From Phlegmacium glaucopus (Eukaryota > Basidiomycota > Agaricomycetes > Agaricales > Cortinariaceae), in contig MU130569.1 in assembly GCA_015039465.1 (NCBI GenBank), forward strand, positions 197,922-261,921: a stretch of DNA of 64,000 nt, given 5' to 3'. A program made the translations under genes and the position numbers. How positions within the stretch are numbered: position 1 is the first letter of the stretch; each line of letters starts with the position of its first letter. Positions 46,855 through 58,158 of the stretch are shown piece after piece. The notes beneath the pieces were generated by a model. The model saw nothing but the letters and a program-made list of their open reading frames with translations. It did no database searches and was not told the origin of the DNA.

Positions 46855-48014
46855 CTATTCTTCGCTTCGTTTCCTTCTGGCATAGCTGTCGATATCACAG
46901 AGAAGCCTCGGGCTCAGCAATTGGAGGACCCCGGATAATGGCAGGTGCGCCCTGATACCCATCCGGACAGATTTTTTAGAAATTTTGAAAACGGCCGGGA
47001 GCCAATCCGGACAAAATCGACCCAAATTTCGAAAAGGCCACGGGCCTTCATCCGGACAGAAATTTGATTTCACTATGTAGCCAGGTCCCAGTCCGGACAT
47101 AAGTCAATCTACCAGTTCCGCGCCAAATGTTGAGTGCAACTGTGCTCGTGACTTGCGGGTTCGAACACGCCTTGCAACATATTTTCTGAATGTTTCTCAT
47201 CTTATGCTGTTTGGACTTGTGTAGTATATCCCATGTTTTTTTGCACGAGTGAGAAACCATGGGATCTAACTCGATTTCGCACCCTCCAAAAGGCAGACAA
47301 GCAACTGCAAGAGGCATTGAAGCTTTCTCGAAAGCGAGGTGGAAATCTGATGGTGAAGATTAGTAAAGATTAGCTACGATGTTGAATACACATGGCTAGT
47401 CTATATCATAGCTGGTGTTCTTGAGTATTATTTAGCTTAATACCTCATTTTTCTACCTCGTCTGCGGCGATTTTCAGGCCAGATCCCACCGATCCGGACA
47501 AAAATTAGCAAAAAATAGGCTGGGCACGGGGGTCCGGACAAATTTTGCAAATTTTGGGGAGGCTAGGAGCAATCCGGACAAATATCTGGGACCTCTGTCC
47601 GGACGAAAAGTGCCTTTCTAGGATCAGGCCTCCCTTACCATTATCCGGGGTCCTGCAATTGGTGGTATTCGAGAAGAGGGTCCCTGATTCTTACCCCGGG
47701 TCTTTTCATTGGTTTTGCCATTCAGAGATGGTGCCGCAGTTATAGAACTCCCTGATTCATCCAATAATGAATTAGGATTATTCCTGCCAATCAACATGAC
47801 GGACGAATCTGGAGACGTGTTAGAATCGCGGTTGTACTACATAGATGGGCTGTCACCTGCTGTCGCTCATTGAGAATGCAGAAAGGGGGTCCTTGATGAT
47901 GGGGAGTGGTGTGAGCGGATGCAGTGGTATAGAGCGGGGTTAGTAATGATAGTGATGATGCCTCCTGGTTCGAATAGAATGTAGACGATATTACACCGTT
48001 ATGCGACGAGGTTT
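46855..48014 (-). pseudogene. Orphan cytoplasmic-tail exon of a stalked membrane protein gene
   Basis: The plus-strand pieces 46855-46924 and 47663-48014 match the tail exon of the intact copy at 55279-55780. Shared features are the SSRILPIAQ-type region, TRGKNQG and SSVMWIGKND positions, with several indels. The exon is split by a hAT-like element at 46925. Its upstream junction is cut off from the rest of the gene (48876-50413) by another insertion at 48015. It is therefore a disconnected relic of the first tandem copy. Confidence 0.75.
46925..47654. mobile_element. hAT-like non-autonomous element with TCCGGACA subterminal repeats
   Basis: 730 bp with perfect 17-bp inverted ends AGGACCCCGGATAATGG and a perfect 8-bp target duplication GCAATTGG (46917-46924, 47655-47662). 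Four TCCGGACA-type motifs lie near each end (46963-47099 and 47492-47606). A 90-codon Cys-containing frame on the minus strand (47048-47317) is unrecognised. An 8-bp duplication suggests the hAT superfamily, but the termini are not the usual CAGGG/TAGGG, so the class is uncertain. Confidence 0.8.
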
Positions 48015-48904
48015 AGACTCGCCTCCAGTCTATAGGTTCGACTATTTGCTTTAGGTAGGTAGAAATATAGTGATTTGACGGATTCTTAAAATGGACAACG
48101 GAGCTTAATTGAACCTACTATCACGTGTCCAGTGTTTGAAAATTGACGCCTTTGGCGTTATATGATATATCTCCACAACCACATGACCATTAAATCCAAT
48201 TTTTTTTTCTCTAATGGAGAAAGACAATACCCACAGTATCGTGAATTTCTACGTCTTTACGTCAGATGTGAGGGACACAATGTAATGAAATCATCAAAAT
48301 GAGTGAAATCTGACTTGACCATCGTATTAGTAATATTCCTCATTTTTTCCGTTTTTTTCTCCCTTGAAAAACGTCAATAAATTAAAATGTATTTAACAGG
48401 CCCAGGCTGCTGAAGAAAGATACGAAATGGATTGGCGTGACGAAATAGTCAACAATCGGAGTCTGAAAATCATCAGAAATCCGTCTGAACTTTCGTGAGA
48501 TTGAGTGTGACCCTCCCGTGACAACTCGTAAACACTGGGTCCCTTTTTCTTCCCCGGTTCCTCCCCTTCAACATCATCCTTTCGAAAGAAGATAAAAAAG
48601 GTGTATAGCTGAGAAGCTATTATTTATGCTAGTACATGTTTTAAGAAAAACACTGCAGAATTGGTAAATATCTGACTTGATTTGTGAAAGTTTGCAAACA
48701 CTGGACTAGTGATATATGGAGACTGGTAGGTGATTGAGTAGATGAAGATTTCAAACCTCAACTAACGGATACAATAGGAAATAACATGTGGTGCCTGCGC
48801 CTCAACGCCTTGAACGCCGACTCTGATCAACAACATGAGTTTCTACCCACGACCAATCTGATCCCGAATCGGATTTTATCCGTAACGTCTGGTTTCGAGA
48901 CTAG
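48015..48904. mobile_element. Possible TIR element that truncates copy 1 of the stalked protein
   Basis: Aligned to copy 3, sequence continuity breaks at ACGAGGTTT (48006-48014) and resumes at ACGAGGCTT (48905-48913), a 9-bp near-duplication. The inserted 890 bp has weak inverted ends, TAGACTCG on the left and CTAGTCTCG reversed on the right. A 9-bp duplication would fit Mutator-like elements; the TIRs are poor. Its right end supplies the new stop for copy 1. The right part (about 48590 on) is also present beside copy 2 at 51840-52150. Confidence 0.5.
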
Positions 48905-50413
48905 ACGAGGCTTGGGGGTAATGATTGGAGGTGTTGAGCGGTTGTTGGAGATTGTCACTGTGGATAGTAAGGAAGGGATTAAGCAAGAGTGAAGAAGAAT
49001 AATGAGTCAGCTGTACCTTTGTATAACTTCATAACTCGAAGCATCATCGTACCTCATCCACGAAGAATTATCGGTCAAAGGAATGTTAGCGCCGTATCCA
49101 GTAGCGAATATAGGACCTTCTCTCATAGGCGTTGTGAACACTCCAGCATTATTATTTTGCGCATACTGGTCATCGTATCCAGTAAAAGGGGTAATTGTTA
49201 TATTTTCAGTTGGGAGTGGATGATAGTGGGGACTGATGTTTCCATCGGTCTTTTTCTTGTTCTTACGGTGAATGCAGAACCACCAGAGGAGGAGGATGGT
49301 GAGGAGAGCGACTGAGGTACCCAGAATGGCCATAGCAATAGCGAAGTTGCTTAGTTGAATTGAGGATGAGCCGCCCTGTGAACTGGAAGAGGAGATGGAT
49401 GGAGACACACTCGATGAAGATGAAGAGGAGATGGACGGAGACACACTTGATGAGGATGAAGAGGAGATGAATGAAGACACACTCGATAAAGATGAAGAGG
49501 AGATGGATGAAGGCACTCTCGATGAGGATGAAGAGGAGGTGGATATCAATGAGGATGAAGAGGTGGATGGAGACAATCTTGAAGAGGATGGAGAGGAGGT
49601 GGGTCTCGATGAGGATGAAGAGGAGGTGGATGGAGACACTCTTGATGAGGATGAAGAGGAGGATGTTGATGAAACTTTAGCTTTCACGGAGGATGTAGTA
49701 CCGGTCCGAGACGTAGCATGGGTGCTGCTGGTAGTGGTGGATCTCGAAGAAGTGGTAGATGAGATATTCGAGGAATCGTGAACTACGAAACTAAGTCATA
49801 TCTAAAATCAGTAAACCATCACAATTTCCGTCTGACGACTGACGTGAACATATCAACTACAGCAAATTGGTCGCCAGGTGGGACGGTTATACGAATCGTA
49901 CGTTGTTTATTGACATTACCGAGCCACTTTGCAACCACATTTGAAGGTACCGTGGCCACACCACCTGGATTATTTCGCGAATGGTCCTGCAGGTCGACTT
50001 TGATGGGCTTACTCCCGTCGATCCTATAGTCGGTGGTAACCTTGTAAGGCCATAATGGTGAAAGAAAATATACTGAAGTGACTGTAGACGAAACTCCTTT
50101 CAGTTCAATTATCCCAGAAAAGATGGGGGTGGGGAAATTAATTAAGGACGTAGGATTTTGAAATGTTTAAACCGGTGGTCTTGAATAAATACCCACAGGT
50201 GTAAGTGATAGTTGCAAACGCATCTGGTGACTCCGCCAGCATATGGCCCCCCATTTTATCCATACCAGCATCGCCTATAATTCTCTGCCATTTCCCAGTG
50301 TACACGAAGAGCGGATCTTGATCATCTATGGAGATGTTCCTTGCAGCGCATCCTATGGTGACCAAGCATGCTGTATGGAAGGCGAGAACGACTGGGAGGT
50401 TGGGAAGACGCAT
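48876..50413 (-). CDS. Single-pass membrane protein with Ser-rich stalk, tandem copy 1 (tail truncated)
   Basis: Start chosen at MRLPNLPVVLAFHTACLVTI (50413), a signal peptide. The ectodomain begins NISIDDQDPLFVYTGKWQRI and GGHMLAESPDAFATITYTCG, then after an intron VYFLSPLWPYKVTTDY, VDLQDHSRN and QFAVVDMFT, resembling lectin-like beta domains common in mushroom surface proteins. A long Ser-rich stalk follows (about 49390-49680), then one transmembrane span IAMAILGTSVALLTILLLWW followed by HRKNKKK, and a cytoplasmic part NISPHYHPLPTENITITPF. The last intron leads to only about 27 residues ending SLETRRYG at 48876. The other ~170 tail residues known from copy 3 are cut off by the insertion at 48015. 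Function unknown; surface sensing or adhesion is a guess. Confidence 0.65.
49390..49680 (-). repeat. Expanded tandem repeats encoding the Ser-rich stalk
   Basis: Imperfect units of about 33-45 bp around GATGAAGATGAAGAGGAGATG encode Ser runs with interspersed Val/Pro/Ile (SSSSSVSPSIS). Copies 2 and 3 of the gene have only one such unit, so the stalk is several-fold longer here. Confidence 0.75.
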
Positions 50414-51573
50414 CAAGATGAACAAAGCGTCTGGCAGAGCCTGTGAGATTGCATTGATCAAACGCACTACCCTTCCTTCCCATTATACTTTCCGGCCCCG
50501 TGTTTTGCTGATATGTACATCAATCGATCAGAAGGTGTCTTTCTGTACAGCTTCACCTTCTCTGATCTTATCGCTCGAGCTGCCACCTTTGAAAGTGAGG
50601 CCACATCAATCTGCGATTAACACTGCCACTACGGCAGTGCTTTGAAGCACACAATTGTCATGAAGGAATTGACATGAATACATGAGACGTACCTTAGAAA
50701 GTCGCAATCCTCTGACGCACCACGTGTGGAGATACGCTCAAATTGGTATACGAGTGGCCACGCATCATAGTGTCAACTGTCAAGAACGCATTTTCATCAC
50801 CAAATAGGGTTAGCAGCCGGCTCCACCAGCGCTTCGAGATATAAGAACGGCCGTGTTTCGTTCGCTAATTATAACTGTCAGTGGTGTACGAGTACCGTTG
50901 GCGGCTGGGCTTAGGTCTACTATTTGTAGGAGGAGTCGGATTTTGAGGGGTGTTGGGGTGAATTTTGGCACCGCTTCTCTGATCCTCATGATAAGGATGT
51001 AAATAGATAAGCATAGATAGTAATGTTATGGTCGTTATTTAGGTTATAGCCAATATTATTTATAAAATATATCGCAACCTCATCTCCTCACATGTCTGTC
51101 ACTCGCATCTCCGTTTCACACTCCAGCACCGCGGGTTGTGTATGTCAGATTCAACCTCTCTAGTGACCTCACACACTAGTTACCTGCTGAATACTTCACT
51201 AGAGTCTCCTCGACAAGTCCACGGGGAGTCTAATTTGCGCGCAGACTCGTAATCCAATTATCAAGGACCACATGTCCTAGAAAACAGGTATATATATATT
51301 CAAGATCCAATATTTGTTCTATTGACTTAACCCACGATGACCACAGAAAAATCCTTTGCCGACCCAAATATTATTATTAAACACGTCAGACTAGGAGTAT
51401 GGAACTTCAAAATTGGCAAGGCCACTCGTCGCAACCTCCCACTTTCTTCGTCTTTTGCTGGATTTATCATTTGGCCAGGAGTTGAGGACGCATTGAACTT
51501 TAAAAGCAACATTCCCTGACCTGAATGAAAGCCAAGGTCAACTCCAATTTCATATGATATGCCGCGTGAATAT
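50414..51573. other. Spacer between tandem copies, with possible esterase exon relics
   Basis: On the minus strand near 50695-50720, a short stretch reads ASEDCDFL and is followed by GTACGT. It resembles the ASEDCLFL exon border of the carboxylesterases, and the same stretch recurs upstream of copy 2 (about 53735-53760). A palindrome ACTGCC..GGCAGT lies at about 50622. I see no complete gene. Confidence 0.3.
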
Positions 51574-51714
51574 AGGACTGGGCGTACAAGGTGGTTCCGA
51601 CATATGTCGGCATGTCCTTAACCGTAAAAGCTCTCGTTATGGGCTTAATCGCGTTCAGGATCGTCAGGATGTACTGCCGAGTCAAGCCCACTTTGTACGG
51701 TACAATGTTGGGCA
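51574..51714 (+). pseudogene. Fragment of a seven-helix membrane protein gene
   Basis: About 140 bp closely match 45703-45843, part of the long fourth-helix exon of the DUF6534-like gene. They carry substitutions, including an in-frame VVPTYVGMSLTVKALVMGL. Nothing of the gene continues on either side. Probably moved by ectopic duplication. Confidence 0.8.
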
Positions 51715-52127
51715 TGGTGATGTTCCGGCCCGGCTTGGCCCAAAAGCCACGGCTTTGGCCCGGCTTCAGCCGGCTCCGGCCTCAGAAAAAACCTGGGCCG
51801 ATTCCTCCCCTAAGCTTCAACATCAACCTTTCGAAATAAAAAAACTATACATGTGTAGCTGAGAAGCTAGCATTTATACTAGCAAATTTTTGAAGAAAAA
51901 CGGTGCAGAATTGACAAATATCTGACTTGATTTGTAAAGGTTTGCGGACTACTGAGAGTATGGAGACTGGTGATTTGAGTAGAAGAAGATTTCAAACCTC
52001 GACTAGCAGATGTGATAGGAAATAACACGTACTGCCCGCGCCTCAACGCATTGAACGCCGAATCTGATCGACAAACATGAGTTCCGACCTGTACAATACC
52101 ACGACTAATCTGATCCCGAATCTGATT
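51715..52127. repeat. GGCCCGGCTT-type short repeats and duplicated flank
   Basis: 51723-51795 holds GGCCCGGCTTNGGCC-type repeats. From about 51840 the sequence matches 48590-48870 beside copy 1, so the duplication unit extends to here. Confidence 0.5.
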
Positions 52128-53456
52128 TTATCCGTAACGTCTGGTTTCGAGACTAGATGAGGCTTGGGGGTAATGATTGAGGGTGTTGAGCGGTTGTTGG
52201 AGATTGTCACTATGGATAGTAAGGAAGGAATTAAGCAAGAGTGAAAAAGAATAATGAGTCAGCTGTACCTTTGTATAACGCCATGACTCGAAGCATCGTC
52301 GAACCTGATCCACGAAGAATTATCGGTAAAAGGAACGTTAGGGCCGTATCCAGTAGCGAATATAGGACCTTCTCTCATAGGCGTCGTGAATACACCAGCA
52401 TTATTATTCTGCGCATGTTGGTCATTGTATCCAGTAAAAGGGGTAATCGTTATATTTTCATTTGGGAGTGGATGATAGTGGGGACTGATGTTTCCATCGA
52501 TCTTATTCTTGTTCTTACGGTGAATGCAGAACCACCAGAGGAGGAGGATGGTGAGGAGAGCGACTGAGGTACCCAGAATGGCCATAGCAATAGCCAAGCT
52601 GCTTGCTTGAATTGACGATGAGGTGCCGGGCGAGCCGGAAGAGGAGCTGGATGGAGACACACTCGATGAGGATGAGGATGAGGATGAACCTACAGCTTGC
52701 AGGGGGGATGTAGTACCAGTGCCAGAAGTAGCCTGGGTGCTGCTGCTAGTGGTGGATGTCGAAGAGGTGGTAGATGAGATATTCGAGGAATCGAGAACTA
52801 CGAAACTAAGTCATATCTAGAATCAGTAAACCATCACAATTTGTTTCCGGCTGACGACTTACGTGAACATATCAACTACAGCATATGGGTCGCCCTGTGG
52901 GACGGTTATACGAATCGTATGTTGTTTATTAACAGTACTGAGCCACTGTCCAACCACATTTGAAGGTACCGTGGCCACACCATCTTTTGAAGAATTTCGC
53001 GAATAGTCTTGCAGGTCGATTTTGATCGGTTCACTCCCGTCGATCCCATACTCGGTGGTAACCTTGTAGGGCCATAATGATGAAAAAAAGAATACTGAAG
53101 TGACTGTAGACAAAACTTCTTTCAGTTCGATTATCCCAGCGAAAATTAAAAAGTAACATAGATGGGCGGGGAAATTAATTAAGGACGTAGGATTTTGAAA
53201 TGTTTAAACCGGTGGTCTTGAATAAATACCCACAGGAATAAGTGATAATTGCAAACGCATCTGGTGACTCCGCTAGCATATGGCCCCCCATTTGATCCAC
53301 TGGCATACTGGCATTGTCTGGAATTCTCTGCCATTTACCAGTGTACACGAAGAGCGGATCTTGATCATCTATGGAGATGTTCCTTGCAGCGCATCCTAGG
53401 GTGACGAAGCATGCTGTTTGGAAGGCGAGAATGACTGGGAGGTTGGGAAGACGCAT
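52128..53456 (-). CDS. Single-pass membrane protein, tandem copy 2 (short tail)
   Basis: Start at MRLPNLPVILAFQTACFVTL (53456), a signal peptide; an open frame extends upstream to 53642 but is not needed. Ectodomain motifs: NISIDDQDPLFVYTGKWQRI, GGHMLAESPDAF, then PYKVTTEYGIDGSEPIKIDL and YAVVDMFT. The Ser/Thr stalk is short. The transmembrane span AMAILGTSVALLTILLLWWF precedes HRKNKNK. The tail ends SLETRRYG, as in copy 1, because copy 2 inherited the same inserted flank. Introns as in copy 3. Confidence 0.7.
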
Positions 53457-54729
53457 CAAGATGAACAAAGCGTCTGGCAGAGCCTGTGAGATTGGATTGA
53501 TCAAGCACACTTCCTTGCCATTATACTTCCCGGTCCCGTGTTTCGCTGATATGTACTTCAATAGATCAGAAGATGTCTTTCTGTCCGGCTTCACTTCCCC
53601 TGATCTTATCGCTCGAGCTGCCGCCTTTGAAAGTGAGGCCACATCAATATGTGATTAACACTGCCACTACGGCAGTGCTATGAAGCACACGATGCATTCC
53701 AATTGACTTGAAGGAAGACATGAGACGTACCTTATAAAATCGCAATCCTCCGAAGCTCCACGAGTACGCTCAAATTGGTCTACGAGTGTCACGCATCATA
53801 GACACATTTCCATTACGAAATGGAGTTAGCAGCTCCACCAGCGCTTTGAGATATAAGGATGGCCGTGCTTCGTTCGTTAACTGCCAGTGGGGTACGAGTA
53901 CTGTTGGCGGGTTGGCTCAGGTCTACTATTTGGTAGGAGGAGTCGGATTTTGAGGGGGGTTGGGGTGAATTTTGGCACCGCTTCTCTGATCCTCATGCAA
54001 GCGTGACAAGGATGTAAATAGATAAGCATAGATACGTTCTTATATGGTCGTTATGAGCTTACTTTGCATAGTTGGGAAGATCTTGGTCCGATGACCCAGA
54101 TATATTGCTAGCGTTGGTAGAGATAGACGAACGAGCAAAGTATAATTGGTAAAAGGAAGCCAGGTTCACCTCGATGATGCTACCGTAGACGCACAAATTC
54201 GAGCAAATTGTCACGTCACACATGCCGTTTGCTAGTAGGTTCCGGCGCCAAAAATCACGCAAGCTATTTGCACAGGATTTTCACCCTTGGGCGATATTTA
54301 GAGAGAGGAGAAGTGTATTAGCGTATATAATTAATCCTGTAGGTCAAATAAGTTATTCTTTTATCTTCGAGAATATGGAGAATGAGGCAAGAATGACTGA
54401 ATGAGGTTTGACACTTTCGACAACTTCTCAAAGTCCGAGGATTGCAATCGCCGAAGTGGACGGGGAAAAATGGAATTGTCCATGCGAACAACCCGGAATC
54501 TTCTCTCTCATATTCGAAACATGATCGCCAAAATCTGTTGATCCTTTGCTCGCCTCACCATTTGCTCGAATTTGTGCGTCTACAGTATATGAAGTTACGA
54601 ACAAATACGGCAGAATTACCTCGAAACCATCATAGTAAAATGAATGTTGACCAAACCAAGCTGGAAATAAAAGTTAATAAAGTCGAATATTTATTTTAAA
54701 GTGAACACTACTGAGAAAAGTATCCATTA
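53457..54729. other. Spacer between copies 2 and 3
   Basis: Left part repeats the copy 1 upstream region. A 23-bp inverted pair built around TAGACGCACAAATTCGAGC lies at about 54188-54211 and 54560-54592, perhaps ends of a small element. No gene accepted. Confidence 0.4.
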
Positions 54730-55071
54730 CAGCTATTTGCGAAATGGTAGACGTTTTGGAAATTTTTTCATCTGCGCCTTTGTTTACGGTAAACAACCAG
54801 ATATAGTATAGCGCAAACAAACCGTGCCTCAATATAGGCCTCAATCCTCATTGCTCCACTTTCCCCCACCTTGCTTGAAAATCACTATGTCATCGCAATA
54901 TATTGATTGTTGACCCTGTTGGTGACAAGGAACCTATACTGGATGTAAATAGCGCAGCCACTCCACTGCTTTCCACTCATGCGCATCAATTCTACCTAAT
55001 TATGGGTATTTATACAAACAAAGGCGCACATGAGAAATTTTCCAAAACGTCTACCATTTCGCAAATAGCTG
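54730..55071. mobile_element. Tc1/mariner-like MITE with long TIRs
   Basis: 342 bp flanked by TA on both sides (54728-54729, 55072-55073). The inverted ends start CAGCTATTTGCGAAATGG and stay nearly identical for about 58 bp. The paralogous site near 46610 lacks it. A TA duplication points to Tc1/mariner (Stowaway-like). No coding capacity. Confidence 0.75.
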
Positions 55072-55278
55072 TAACAGCCAATATTACATTTACGTTACAT
55101 ACACACTAAGTTGTACTCAATGGCTATTAAAGTAAGCATAAAAGCACTCGTCGTTATACAAGTAAATAAGTTTTGGATGAAAGGGTATATATATAACGAA
55201 TCTATGTCCCAATTTTTCGATTGTTAGTCGTATGCCAGAACAACAAAAAAGAAAGTGTCCACTTGTGTCCATGAGTCT
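55072..55278. other. 3' flank of copy 3
   Basis: Matches 46645-46850 beside the orphan tail exon. No gene seen. Confidence 0.5.
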
Positions 55279-57062
55279 TTACGTGATGGGTATAAATCTT
55301 AGTGGTTGGGGATACCCGCTATCCCAAACACTATTCCTCGCTTGGTTTCCTTCCGGCATAGCTGTCGACAGCACAGAAGCCTCGGCGGGATCAGCGCCCG
55401 GTGTATACTGAGCAATCGGCAGTATTCGAGAAGATGGTCCCTGATTCTTACCCCGGGTCTTTTCATTGGTTTTACCATTCGAAGATGGTGCCGCAGTCAT
55501 AGACCTCCCTGATTCGTCCAATAATGAATTAGCGTCATTCTTGCCAATCCACATGACGGACGAATCTGGAGATGTGTCGGAATCGCGGGTGTACATAGGT
55601 GGGCTATCACTCATTGAGAATGTAGAAAGGGGTCCTTGACGATTACGAAGGATATTCTGGGTAGGGAGTGGTGTGAGCGGATGCAGTGGTAGTGGGGGAG
55701 GTAATGATAGTGGTAATGATGATGCCCCTTGGTTTGAATAGAATGTAGATGGTATTACACCGTTATACGACGAGGTTTGGGGGTAATAATTGAGGTTGTT
55801 GGGGTTTTGTTGGAGTTCGATACTATGGATAGTAAGCAAGGAATTAAGCAAGAGCGAAAAAGAATAATGAATCAGCCGTATACCTTTGTATACCCCCATG
55901 ACTCGAAGCATCATCGAACCTGATCCACGAAGAATTATCGGTAAAAGGAACGTTAGCACCGTGCCCAGTAGCGAGTATAGGACCTTCTCTCATAGGCGTC
56001 GCAAACACTCCAGCATTATTATTCTGCGTGGATTGGTCATCGTATCCAGTAAAAGGGCTAATCGTCATATTTTCAGTTGGGAGTGGATGATAGTGCGGAC
56101 TGATGTTTCCATAGGTCTTATTCTTGTTCTTACGGTGAATATAGAACCACCAGAGGAGGAGGATGATGATGAGAGCGACTGAGGTACCCAGAACGGCCAT
56201 AGCAATAACCAAGTTGCGTACTTGATTTGACTTTGAGGTGCCGGGTGAGCCGGAAGAAGAGCTGGATGGAGACAGACTCGATGAGGATGAGGATGTTGAT
56301 GAAACTACAGCTTGCAGGGATGTAGTACCAGTGCTAGACGTAACCTGGGTGCTGCTGCTAGTTGTGGATGTCGAAGAGGTGGTAGATGAGATATTCGAGG
56401 GATCGAGAACTACGAAACTAAGTCATATCTAAAATCAGTAAACCATCACAATTTGTTTCCGGCTGACGACTTACGTGAACATATCAACTACAGCATATTT
56501 GTCGCCCGGTGGGACGGATATACGAATCGTATGTTGTTTATTGACAGTACTGAGCCACTGTCCAACCACATTTGAAGCTACCGTGGCCACACCATTGTTT
56601 GAAGAATTCCGCGAATAGTCCTGCAGGTCGATTTTGATCGGTTCACTCCCGTCGATCCCATACTCGGTGGTAACCTTGTAAGGCCATAATGGTGAAAGAA
56701 AATATACTGAAGCGACTGTAGACAAAACTTGTTTCAGTTCAATTATCCCAGCGAAAAGGGAAAAGTGACATAGATGGGTGGGGAAATTAATTAGGGACGT
56801 GGGATTTTGAAATGTTTGGACTGGTGGTCTTGAATAAATACCCACAGGTATAAGTGATAGTTGCAAACGCATCTGGTGACTCCGCCAGCATATGGCCCCC
56901 CATTTGATCCATACCAACATCGTCTGGAAGTCTCTGCCATGTCCCAGTGTACACGAAGAGCGGATCTTGATCATCTATGGAGATGTTCCTTGCAGTGCAT
57001 CCTAGGGTGACGAAGCATGCTATTTGGAAGGCGAGAACGACTGGGAGGTTGGGAAGATGCAT
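55279..57062 (-). CDS. Single-pass membrane protein, tandem copy 3 (full tail)
   Basis: Start MHLPNLPVVLAFQIACFVTL (57062) is a signal peptide. The ectodomain reads NISIDDQDPLFVYTGTWQRL and GGHMLAESPDAFATITYTCG, then VYFLSPLWPYKVTTEYGIDG, KIDLQDYSRNSS and KYAVVDMFT. A Ser/Thr stalk (SSTTSSTSTTSSSTQVTSST) leads to the transmembrane span MAVLGTSVALIIILLLWWFY and HRKNKNK. The cytoplasmic part contains ISPHYHPLPTENMTISPFTG and, after an intron (GTATAC..CCATAG), a long tail with LPLSLPPPLPLHPLTPLP, SSVMWIGKNDANSLLDESGR and a final WDSGYPQPLRFIPIT. The most complete of the three, so the reference for the family. Function unknown. Confidence 0.75.
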
Positions 57063-57596
57063 GATGATGAACGTAGCCTCCAGAGCCTGTGAGAGAGGGT
57101 CGATAAAGACACTCTGTCCCTGGTTTTCCTGCCGTATACGTACATTAAGTTCAATCTGTCAATCTGTACAGCTTTACCCGTTTCCTCTGGGATCCTGTCT
57201 TCCGAGATACTTCATTATGTAAATCATTTTTGGAAAGTATTTACAAATAAGCCGGGACTGGGAAATTGACGTCAAATCCCTGATCCCAAAATCTCAAAAT
57301 CTTGTCTGTACAGATTCTCCAAAAATTTGTCCCCACCTGGGCCGTGAATTACGATTCCTAAATTTTTGTCGGCACATTGGATCAGGCAATAATAAGTAGT
57401 ATTGAGAATTTTCCGCTGATTCAAGCTTCAAGGCTAGACATAAACGATAATCTCAAGTATCTACCGATTTTGATCGCCCTCACCATCCGTATCTCAGCCC
57501 TCCCAGCCAAAGCTACCCTAAATAGTCCAACTTTTTCGACCAATTTTTGTCCGGAGTCGGATAAGGATCACATTTGGGCCATTTTTGTTCGGACAT
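57063..57596. other. Spacer, possible degenerate relative of the TCCGGACA element
   Basis: Contains TTTGTCCGGAGTCGG, TTTTTGTTCGGACATC and TTTTTGTCGGCAC-type stretches (57360-57600) that recall the subterminal repeats of the element at 46925. No TIRs were found. Confidence 0.3.
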
Positions 57597-57966
57597 CTAC
57601 CTCAGGGATTTCCAACACATTTGTCCAAGGTTAGTGGATCTTGAGCTGCGAGTGTGCTTTTCGTGTCTTGTTCCCTTCTGAAATAAGGTTTTGAGTGACA
57701 TGTGGGTGCAAAACAATATGCAGCGCTCTTCGTCTTGCGCTAGGCGATGTCCAGGTGTAAGTAAGGTAAGTATTATTGGGGTGAGGTTCGACCGACGCAT
57801 ACGCTAAGTTAATGTAATGTTGACGTAAAATGTGGGCAAAAGCCGAGGCGCCTGACAGGAGTTCCTGATCGGCATTAATGATCGGGGTCAGCAGGTGGCA
57901 GGCGTGAGAGATATCGATGCCACATTTTTCAAGCAATCCAAGATTTCGTGACCCCATGAATTCCAT
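57597..57966 (-). CDS. Unrecognised small open frame (111 codons)
   Basis: The frame from 57966 to 57631 begins MEFMGSRNLGLLEKCGIDIS and contains ADQELLSGASAFAHILRQHY. Its amino-acid make-up is plausible for a protein, but there are no homologous motifs I recognise and no introns are needed. It may be part of a transposon or a lost gene. Confidence 0.2.
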
Positions 57967-58158
57967 CTCCCTTCATGCATGACCTTGTCTACGGTTGAAT
58001 TTTCTTTAAAGTACAGAATCAATCTACAATTTACCCACATACCATAATTTCATTATTTAATATACATAACACTTAGACCAGCTAATCATGGTATATATTC
58101 AAACACTATTAAAGACCTTTGTGAATGGGTGGGAAGCTTAGAGTAGTTGGTAGTTAAC

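Noticed and set aside
47140..47180. tRNA-like B box GGGTTCGAACACG
   Set aside because: No matching A box or cloverleaf could be folded around it; it lies inside a TIR element.
49395..49781. 128-codon Asp/Glu-rich frame on the plus strand
   Set aside because: Antisense of the Ser-rich stalk repeats in membrane protein copy 1.
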